DNA of 64,000 nt from Brevibacillus massiliensis (GTDB taxonomy: Bacteria; Bacillota; Bacilli; Brevibacillales; Brevibacillaceae), in assembly GCF_000311785.1 (NCBI RefSeq), contig NZ_HE978540.1, positions 1 through 64,000 of the forward strand. The letters are read 5' to 3'. The notes beneath the pieces were generated by a model. It saw nothing but the letters and a program-made list of their open reading frames with translations. It had not been told where the DNA came from and searched no databases. Position numbers and translations under genes: made by a program. This document shows, piece after piece, positions 57,871 to 64,000 of this stretch. Each line of letters starts with the position of its first letter. Within the stretch, counting starts at the first letter, position 1.

Positions 57871-59817
57871 ATGAGTAATCCGACACCCCAGACTCAACAA
57901 GAAATAGATGAGCTGGTAGCTCAATACGATAAAGAGTCTTCCTATCGTGAACACTCCGGCGTCCTGAAGTGGGTTGTCTTTGCAGGACTGGTCCTATTCT
58001 CTCTTTATCAATTGGCGAGTTCGACAATCCTTCTGCTTCCGCCGCAAATTCACCGTCCGATCCACCTTGCGTTTGGACTGGGACTTATCTATCTGCTTTA
58101 CCCCGGCCGGGCAAAGAACAGGAAAAAGAAGTTGGGCATCCTCAACATCATCCTCTGCCTGGTAGCCGTTTTCGTCTCTTTATACTGGGTATACGATTAC
58201 GAGGGACTGGTCACGCGGACAGGGAATTACAACACGCTGGACCTGTTCGTCGGAGGAGCGGCGATTCTTTTGGTCCTCGAGGCGGCCAGACGCGTTGTCG
58301 GCCTGCCGATCGCCATCATCGCAACGCTCTTTTTGCTCTACTCCCGCTTTGGCGGTTACATCCCCGGCTTCCTGCATCACCGCGGGGTTGATGAAGCGCG
58401 GATTATCGGACACAGCTTCTTCACGCTGGAAGGGATCTTCGGGACTCCCCTTCAGGTCTCTTCCACCTTTATCTTTCTGTATGTGCTGTTCGGAGCGTTT
58501 TTGGAGCGGACGGGGATCGGCGAATACTTCAACGATTTGGCGCTGGTCGTAGCCGGACGCCGCATCGGGGGCCCGGCCAAGGTGGCGGTATTCTCCAGCG
58601 CCCTTCAGGGAACGATTAGCGGCAGTTCGGTCGCCAACGTCGTTACCTCCGGTGCTTTCACGATTCCAATGATGAAGCGGCTTGGTTACCGGCCGGAGTT
58701 TGCCGGTGCGGTAGAAGCATCCTCCTCCACCGGGGGGCAAATCATGCCGCCGATCATGGGGGCTGCCGCGTTCTTGATGGCGGAATTTCTCGGCGTGCCT
58801 TACTGGGATATCGTCAAGGCAGCTATACTGCCTGCCCTCTTGTACTTCACCGGGATCTGGATCATGGTGCACTTTGAGGCAAAGCGCCTGGGCCTGCGCG
58901 GCGTTAGCAAGGAAGAAATCCCGAATAAGAAAGAGATCCTGAAAAAGCTGTACATGCTGGCCCCTATTTTCGTCATCATCGGGGTATTGATGTCCGGCCG
59001 CTCGGCGGAATTCAGCGCCATCTGCGGGATTGTCTCCTCGATCGTCGTCGGGGCCTTCCGCAAAGAGACGCGGATGTCGTTCAAGGACATTCTGGAGGCA
59101 TTGGCGGCTGGTGCCCGCACGGCATTGGGAGTCGTCGCAGCTACAGCCTGCGCGGGGATCATCGTCGGTACGGTCACTTTGACCGGTATCGGCTTGAAGC
59201 TGGCCAACGGCCTTATCGGGATGTCCGGCGGCATCTTGCTCCTGACCCTGTTCTTCACGATGATCGCTTCTCTGATCCTGGGCATGGGCACGCCGACCAC
59301 CGCCAACTACATCATCACCTCGACGATTGCCGCTCCGGCGATCATCCAGTTGGGTGTTCCGGCCTTGTCGGCTCATATGTTTACGTTCTACTTCGGAATT
59401 GTCGCCGACATTACGCCTCCGGTCGCGCTTGCCGCCTTTGCCGCCTCCGGTCTGGCCAAGTCAAAGCCGATCAAGACCGGGGTGGAGTCGACACGCCTGG
59501 CGATAGCGGCTTTCCTGGCGCCGTATATCTTTGTTCTGTCGCCGCAGCTGCTCTTGATCGACACGACATTCATGGAGTCGCTATGGGTCATGTTTACTTC
59601 CGTCCTGGGAATGATCGGCGTCGGTGCCGGTTTGATCGGCTTCTGGATGTCCAGGTTAAATCCGGCTGAGCGGATCGCCTCGATCGCCGCAGGTTTGTGC
59701 GCGATCGTACCCGGCGTGTGGAGCGACGCCATCGGGATCGTGATTCTGGCAGCGGTCTTCTTCCTGTCGTATCGCCGGGCCAAATCGGCGCCCCAGCAGT
59801 TGCAAGTGAACGGGTAG
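57871..59817 (+). CDS. TRAP transporter fused permease (4TM/12TM)
   Basis: A 648-aa permease with the small (DctQ-like) and large (DctM-like) TRAP subunits fused, as is usual with TAXI receptors. About 18 hydrophobic segments. DctM blocks include GTISGSSVANVVTSGAFTIP, SSSTGGQIMPPIMGAAAFLM and GMGTPTTANYIITSTIAAP. It uses the Na+ or H+ gradient. ATG 57871 follows GGGAGG at 9 nt. Confidence 0.92.
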   Translation: MSNPTPQTQQEIDELVAQYDKESSYREHSGVLKWVVFAGLVLFSLYQLASSTILLLPPQIHRPIHLAFGLGLIYLLYPGRAKNRKKKLGILNIILCLVAVFVSLYWVYDYEGLVTRTGNYNTLDLFVGGAAILLVLEAARRVVGLPIAIIATLFLLYSRFGGYIPGFLHHRGVDEARIIGHSFFTLEGIFGTPLQVSSTFIFLYVLFGAFLERTGIGEYFNDLALVVAGRRIGGPAKVAVFSSALQGTISGSSVANVVTSGAFTIPMMKRLGYRPEFAGAVEASSSTGGQIMPPIMGAAAFLMAEFLGVPYWDIVKAAILPALLYFTGIWIMVHFEAKRLGLRGVSKEEIPNKKEILKKLYMLAPIFVIIGVLMSGRSAEFSAICGIVSSIVVGAFRKETRMSFKDILEALAAGARTALGVVAATACAGIIVGTVTLTGIGLKLANGLIGMSGGILLLTLFFTMIASLILGMGTPTTANYIITSTIAAPAIIQLGVPALSAHMFTFYFGIVADITPPVALAAFAASGLAKSKPIKTGVESTRLAIAAFLAPYIFVLSPQLLLIDTTFMESLWVMFTSVLGMIGVGAGLIGFWMSRLNPAERIASIAAGLCAIVPGVWSDAIGIVILAAVFFLSYRRAKSAPQQLQVNG

Positions 59818-59821
59818 ATTA

Positions 59822-59851
59822 AAACCGCGGGGAAGCACCCCGCGGTTTTTT
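59822..59851 (+). terminator. Rho-independent terminator of the TRAP operon
   Basis: AACCGCGGGG and CCCCGCGGTT form a perfect 10-bp stem with an AAGCA loop, followed by TTTTGC. Confidence 0.9.
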
Positions 59852-60044
59852 GCTTTGAAGAACAATGTCCATCACCCGCTCGACGCGCTCTTCCTGCCGG
59901 CCGATCTGACGATGGGTGCCACGAAAAAAATAAAGCGGGAATGGTGCCAATTCGCATTGGGGGATAGATTCTTACACGGTAGGTTGTTTTCATGTTAGCG
60001 CAGGCCGGGATGCGGTTTCCATCAGGCATCAGGGATGTGGCACG

Positions 60045-60075
60045 CAAAAAGAACCCGGCATCGCACCGGGCTCAG
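60045..60075 (-). terminator. Terminator of the OppA-like gene
   Basis: On the minus strand CCCGG and CCGGG pair around a short loop and are followed by TTCTTTTTG. Confidence 0.75.
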
Positions 60076-60088
60076 GTTGATTCAGTTT

Positions 60089-61714
60089 TTATTCAAGCGA
60101 TGCCCACTTGAAGTCGATATGGTTGAACGGGTCGGTCACGACGCCTTTCAGATTCGGATTGGCCACATAAGAACTGGTGTAGAAGTAGATCGGCACCACC
60201 GGCATTTCATCCATCAGGATTTGTTCAGCCTCTTTCATCAGCGCTTTGCGCTTCTCGATATCCACTTCCTTCAGCGCCTGATCCAGCAGTTCTTTGTACT
60301 TCGGATTTTCCCAGCGGGTATCGTTGTTTCCGCCGTTTTTCTCCTTGAACGCATCGAGGAAGGTCATCGGGTCGTTAAAGTCGGCGTTCCAGCCCATCCG
60401 GCCGATTTGATAGTTTCCTTGATGCAGCGAGTCGATGTATACTTTCCACTCCTGGTTTTCCAGTTTCACATCGACGCCGAGGTTTTTCTTCCACTGGTCC
60501 TGCACGGCTTGGGCAATTTGCTGATGCCCCTGGTTGGTGTTGTAGGACAGGGTGATCGGCGGCAGCTTGTCAATGCCCAACTCCTGCATGCCTTCCGCCA
60601 ACAGCTTCTTCGCAGTCTCGACATCGTTGTCTTTGAAGTAGCCCTGCGGGTTGAGCGACATCGACGTCGGTACGGCCCCAAGTGCCGGTTTTTGATCAGC
60701 CTGCAAGAGGTTGTCGATGATCGCTTGACGGTTGATCGCGTAGGCGAACGCCTTGCGGATCTTCGCGTTGTTGAACGGCGGTTTTTCCGTGTTGAACTTG
60801 TACCAGTACACGCTGGATACCGGGTAGATATGCAGTCTGCCTGCGTCTTTCAATGCCGGAATGGCATCGGTCGGCAGCGAGTTCAGCGGGGCGCCAGCCC
60901 AGTCCAGTTCACCGTTGTCAAACATGTTGAGGACCGTGTCATCGGCGTCAATCATGCTCATTTGGATCTTGTCCAATTTGACGACGTCTTTGTCCCAGTA
61001 ATTGTCGTTTTTGGACAGCGTGATTTTGCTTTTATGTTCCCAAGTGTCCATCTTGAACGGGCCGTTGGACACGATCGTGTCAGCTTCATTCGCCCACTTC
61101 GGATTTGCCTCTACCACTTTTTGGTCTACCGGCAGATAGGTGGTAAATGCTGTCAGCTCCAGGAAGAAGGGTGTGGGGTTTTCCAAAGTGACGACCAGCG
61201 TTTTGTCATCCTTGGCTTTGACCCCGACATCGTCGGCTTTGGCCTGTCCCTTGTTGAAAGCTTCGCCATTTTTCAGATAATAGAGTTGGTATGCGTAATT
61301 GGAAGCTGTTTTCGGGTCAAGTGCCCGCTTCCAGGCGAATTCAAAGTCTTTCGCCGTAACCGGGTCGCCGTTGCTCCACTTGGTGTCGCGCAGATGGAAG
61401 GTGTACGTGAGTCCGTCAGTCGATACGTCTACCCCCTCCGCTACGGATGGCTGCGGTTTGCCGTCTTGGTCCAGGCGGTACAATCCGTCGAAGATCGCCT
61501 TGATGACCGTGTTGGACGTAGAGTCCTCCGCCAAGCCTGGATCAATGGTGGGAGGTTCGGAAGGAATGTTGATGCGCAAATCTTTTCCACCGGTGCTGCC
61601 CGCTTGAGCCGAACTTTGTGCAGCGGAATCGCCTGCCGGAGCCGATCCGCATCCAGCTAGTGCAGCACCGAGAATCATAATAGAACTGGCTAACACTAAC
61701 ACGTTTTTCTTCAA
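60089..61714 (-). CDS. Peptide ABC transporter substrate-binding lipoprotein (OppA-like)
   Basis: A 541-aa type II (cluster C) binding protein with lipobox LAGCGS. The SBP_bac_5 pattern is clear: IPSEPPTIDPGLAEDSTSNTV near the start, GLTYTFHLRDTKWSNGDPVTA, then RKAFAYAINRQAIIDNLL. It should bind oligopeptides for an Opp-type system whose membrane genes are not in this window, so it is either an orphan receptor or serves a distant operon. Terminator follows. Confidence 0.9.
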   Translation of the reverse strand: MKKNVLVLASSIMILGAALAGCGSAPAGDSAAQSSAQAGSTGGKDLRINIPSEPPTIDPGLAEDSTSNTVIKAIFDGLYRLDQDGKPQPSVAEGVDVSTDGLTYTFHLRDTKWSNGDPVTAKDFEFAWKRALDPKTASNYAYQLYYLKNGEAFNKGQAKADDVGVKAKDDKTLVVTLENPTPFFLELTAFTTYLPVDQKVVEANPKWANEADTIVSNGPFKMDTWEHKSKITLSKNDNYWDKDVVKLDKIQMSMIDADDTVLNMFDNGELDWAGAPLNSLPTDAIPALKDAGRLHIYPVSSVYWYKFNTEKPPFNNAKIRKAFAYAINRQAIIDNLLQADQKPALGAVPTSMSLNPQGYFKDNDVETAKKLLAEGMQELGIDKLPPITLSYNTNQGHQQIAQAVQDQWKKNLGVDVKLENQEWKVYIDSLHQGNYQIGRMGWNADFNDPMTFLDAFKEKNGGNNDTRWENPKYKELLDQALKEVDIEKRKALMKEAEQILMDEMPVVPIYFYTSSYVANPNLKGVVTDPFNHIDFKWASLE

Positions 61715-61850
61715 GATAGTTCCCCCTTGATGTCGATCTTTTTTTTAAGCTTACTCCAGATCAAAATCATATGAAATAAAAACGATAATAGTTTAACCAC
61801 AATTTATTTTTGGTTCTATCTGATTAAATTCCCTAAATAAAAATAAAAGC

Positions 61851-62765
61851 TCACTCGGTGGTTTCCTCTTGCAGGCTCTTGTGCAGTACCTCCCGCTTGA
61901 GGTGAGTCCACCCCGGCTCCCGCTCTATCATTCGCTCTTTCAACAGCTTGCCCAGCGCCCGCTTGAAAGCAGCTTTGCTGATCCCGAATTTTTCCTTGAT
62001 AATCTCGGCAGGGGTATCATCTGTATACGGCATGGCGCCGCCGCGACTCGTCATATAACGCAGCAGCAGTGCGGCATCTTCGCTGTACCGCTGTTCCTTT
62101 CGCGCGCGCATCGAACCGTTGAGCCGACCATCCTCCCTCACGTAGCTGACCCGGCAGTTCACATCCTCGCCCAAGCGCAGCGGACTGGTCATCTCCTCGC
62201 GGTGAATGAACAGGATGTGCTCCCCTTCGGTAAAGACAAACGCGCCGCTGCCAATCACTTTGTACACCGTGCCATCCAACCACTTGTTCATCAGATCGGA
62301 AGCTGCCGGGACCGCGATCCTGCCGATCTCCTCCTCACCGGCCAGCTTTGCCGCAAGTCTCCCCCGTTTGTCCAGCTGCAGGGTGACGAGCAGTTTGTCA
62401 CCGACACGCGGCCACTCTTCGCGCCGCTTCGGCAAATCGTCCCTAAACAGCAAAAGGTCTTTGGCGATGCCGTTATGTAAATACACGCCCATCCGCGGAT
62501 TGACGTCAACTACCTCCAGCCAGCCGTACTCCCCCAGGCCTACAAAAGGCATTTTCATCGTGGCCGCAAGCCGATTCTGGTGATCGTGGTAGAGAAAGAC
62601 TTCCACGCGTTCTCCTTGGGTCAGCTGTCTGGTCGCTTCATTGTGATGCAGGAGAACCTCTGTCTGTCGGTCTGACAGAAAATAGCCAAACGCCGCCGTT
62701 CGCACAACCTCCATGGTTGCCACCGTTCCGGCCTGCAGCCGATTTTCGGGAGATGTTCGCTTCAC
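61851..62765 (-). CDS. cvfB: S1-domain RNA-binding protein CvfB
   Basis: A 304-aa protein with tandem S1-like domains (TVATMEVVRTAAFGYFLSDR, LGEYGWLEVVDVNPRMGVYL and VYKVIGSGAFVF) and a C-terminal winged helix (KEKFGISKAAFKRALGKLLK). CvfB/YitL proteins bind RNA. The start is GTG 62765, after GAGGAA at about 9 nt, which gives the family N-terminus; the longer frame to 63038 overlaps uppP. Confidence 0.87.
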   Translation of the reverse strand: MKRTSPENRLQAGTVATMEVVRTAAFGYFLSDRQTEVLLHHNEATRQLTQGERVEVFLYHDHQNRLAATMKMPFVGLGEYGWLEVVDVNPRMGVYLHNGIAKDLLLFRDDLPKRREEWPRVGDKLLVTLQLDKRGRLAAKLAGEEEIGRIAVPAASDLMNKWLDGTVYKVIGSGAFVFTEGEHILFIHREEMTSPLRLGEDVNCRVSYVREDGRLNGSMRARKEQRYSEDAALLLRYMTSRGGAMPYTDDTPAEIIKEKFGISKAAFKRALGKLLKERMIEREPGWTHLKREVLHKSLQEETTE

Positions 62766-62957
62766 AGTACCACTTCCTCGCCATTCATTAATGTAGAATT
62801 TACCTGTAACCTCCTGATTATACACAAACGGCTGACGCCATCCTACCGTAAAAACAGCGGCCGTGAAGAAATCAGGCATGTCCGGCCTGCGGCTGTCATA
62901 GAGATGAAACAGAGTGCCCTGTCCGTCCAGCCGCAAAATGTATCGGGAGAGATGAAC

Positions 62958-63740
62958 ATGCCTGACATGGTTGAATCGATTTTCCTTGGGATCATCCAAG
63001 GCTTGACCGAGTTCCTGCCGATCTCCAGCACTGGCCATCTGGTTTTGTTCGGCAAGCTGTTTGGGCTAAGAGAGGCTGGTCTCTTGTTTGACACGCTGCT
63101 TCACTTTGGGACGCTGCTTGCCGTCGTCATCGCCTTTTGGCCGGAGGTGAAGTACATCATCACCCATCCGTTCAGCCGTTTGACAAGGCTATTGATCGCC
63201 GGGACGATTCCGACCGCAGTGATCGGCCTGGTGTTTAAAGACTATTTTGAAGAAACTTCCCGCACCGGCCAGACGATCGGATTTGAATTCGTCGCGACGG
63301 GGCTGATTCTCTGGGCAGTCGAGTCACTGCCAAAGGGACGGCGCTCGTTTGAGCAAATCAGCTATCTCGACAGCTTGCTGATCGGGACCCTGCAGGGTGC
63401 CGCGATTCTTCCCGCGATTTCCCGCTCCGGACTCACCATCGCCGGCGCGCTGATGCGCGGGATCAATCGCGCAGATGCCGCCCGGTTTTCCTTTTTGCTG
63501 TCGCTGCCGGCGATCCTCGGGGCAACAGCCCTGTCAGCCAAAGATTTGCTGGACGACAAGCCACAATCCGTGTCACTCTTGCCGATGCTGGTCGGAACCG
63601 GGTTTGCCGCCTTGTTTGGCTATTTTGCGATCCGCTGGATGGTGCGGATCGTCAGCGGCGGGACGATGAGGGGCTTTGTCCTGTACGTCTGGCTGCTTGG
63701 GGCAGCAATTCTGTTGACACAGTGGTTGGGACGCTGGTGA
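62958..63740 (+). CDS. uppP: Undecaprenyl-diphosphatase
   Basis: A 260-aa membrane phosphatase (BacA family) that recycles undecaprenyl diphosphate to the monophosphate for cell-wall synthesis and gives bacitracin tolerance. Conserved are GIIQGLTEFLPISSTGHL near the N-terminus and PAISRSGLTIAGAL in the second half. ATG 62958 has GGGAGA at 7-8 nt; the frame is open upstream without a site. Confidence 0.93.
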   Translation: MPDMVESIFLGIIQGLTEFLPISSTGHLVLFGKLFGLREAGLLFDTLLHFGTLLAVVIAFWPEVKYIITHPFSRLTRLLIAGTIPTAVIGLVFKDYFEETSRTGQTIGFEFVATGLILWAVESLPKGRRSFEQISYLDSLLIGTLQGAAILPAISRSGLTIAGALMRGINRADAARFSFLLSLPAILGATALSAKDLLDDKPQSVSLLPMLVGTGFAALFGYFAIRWMVRIVSGGTMRGFVLYVWLLGAAILLTQWLGRW

Positions 63741-63822
63741 AGCCGCCGGTCAAAATCTGGATGGTTACGGCTTCTCCTCCAGTACCAAACTAGCATTACA
63801 TCCGGAAAAAGAGGTGACCAGC

Positions 63823-63969
63823 ATGAGCAAGCGAACGACGCCTGATCCGCTTAACGAAAAAGGGTTGGCGGTCACAGGGCTGACGAGCAGCACAGCCGCT
63901 GACGATCTTCACACCGGGGAAAATCAGGGTGAGAGCGGCCGTCGGCGCAAACAGCAGAAGCGACAATAA
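63823..63969 (+). CDS. Small hydrophilic protein (48 aa)
   Basis: ATG 63823 lies 6 nt after GAGGTGA and starts a 48-residue hydrophilic frame (SKRTTPDPLNEKGLAVTGL) with a basic tail (GRRRKQQKRQ). A strong terminator follows the stop by 1 nt, which supports a real gene. No family recognised. Confidence 0.55.
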   Translation: MSKRTTPDPLNEKGLAVTGLTSSTAADDLHTGENQGESGRRRKQQKRQ

Positions 63970-63970
63970 T

Positions 63971-63999
63971 ACGCGGGAAAAAAGCCCCCGCGTTTTTTT
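63971..63999 (+). terminator. Rho-independent terminator after the small gene
   Basis: ACGCGGG and CCCGCGT form a stem around an A-rich loop, followed by T7. Confidence 0.85.
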
Positions 64000-64000
64000 G

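Noticed and set aside
59388-60047. A 219-aa minus-strand frame between the TRAP permease and the OppA gene
   Set aside because: Most of it is antisense to the permease; the remaining part (59852-60040) has no ribosome site or domain and was judged non-coding.
60035-61660. A 541-aa open frame antisense to the OppA-like gene
   Set aside because: No domain is recognisable, and the minus strand carries a full lipoprotein receptor with terminator.
1-64000. CRISPR arrays, rRNA and tRNA genes
   Set aside because: No regularly spaced direct repeats and no cloverleaf or rRNA-like conserved sequence were seen on reading.

Overview
The window looks like chromosome of a spore-forming Gram-positive bacterium of the Bacillales, most like Brevibacillus or a near relative in Paenibacillaceae. 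Support comes from a complete gerPABCDEF spore-permeability operon, a spore-coat transglutaminase (tgl), a YtpB-type tetraprenyl-beta-curcumene synthase, a Qox-type menaquinol oxidase, KhtT/KhtU, a DUF5325 (YlaF-like) protein, CcpA- and Fur-type sites, strong GGAGG ribosome sites and frequent GTG/TTG starts. The genus is an inference from gene content. No rRNA, tRNA, CRISPR array or intact insertion sequence was seen.

Layout. 1-3300: GarR-like reductase and OtnK-like kinase, joined by a 13-G tract at the ribosome site, then an MBL hydrolase. 3455-4475: a decayed TnpB element. 4.5-12.5 kb: tgl, a second MBL hydrolase, an unusual regulator and an abgT-abgA-abgB-like aminoacyl-aromatic uptake and hydrolysis operon. 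12.5-16.6 kb: efeO-efeB-efeU iron uptake behind a Fur box. 16.6-18.3 kb: gene remnants and small genes. 18.3-22.1 kb: qoxABCD. 22.4-23.1 kb: lepB. 23.2-33.9 kb: a single-direction catabolic cluster on the minus strand. 34.0-37.5 kb: Fbp-type ferric ABC transporter behind a Fur box. 37.6-40.5 kb: Hsp20-like gene, a divergent GerPD paralogue and gerPABCDEF. 40.6-41.8 kb: glutaredoxin-like protein and TrxR-like reductase near Fur-family boxes. 41.9-48.8 kb: accessory genes and remnants (YbaK, MFS, thioesterase, DinB, EamA, acyltransferase). 48.8-51.6 kb: proline dehydrogenase with a sigma-54 promoter and a divergent enhancer-binding regulator. 51.7-54.1 kb: khtU with khtT paralogues on both sides. 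54.2-56.1 kb: small membrane genes and ytpB. 56.3-59.8 kb: TAXI-type TRAP transporter. 60-64 kb: OppA-like protein, CvfB, UppP and a short ORF.

The most notable part is 23.2-33.9 kb. In transcription order it runs DUF3870 protein, substrate-binding protein, two Liv permeases, one fused LivG-LivF ATPase, a second DUF3870 protein, a luciferase-like flavin monooxygenase, a flavin reductase, an unrecognised 320-aa protein, fumarylacetoacetase and homogentisate dioxygenase. Just downstream of each DUF3870 gene lies a leader with the same architecture: an upstream GCTG(G) strand, a TATCTA-type stem closing a small hairpin domain, a shared AACCAGC strand, and a downstream GCTGGTT plus T-run. AACCAGC can pair upstream (antiterminator) or downstream (terminator). 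I propose two copies of a previously undescribed attenuator or riboswitch class, with DUF3870 proteins as candidate regulators. The pairing is visible in the sequence; the role of DUF3870 is inference. The B copy is preceded by a good sigma-A promoter whose -35 overlaps a near-consensus CcpA cre site, so induction by substrate and repression by preferred carbon would fit.

Other themes are iron control (three or four Fur-type boxes), mother-cell sporulation control (divergent sigma-K-type promoters at gerP), and decay by small deletions and IS ends (TnpB, CrtI-like, GNAT-like, EamA-like and secreted-protein remnants).
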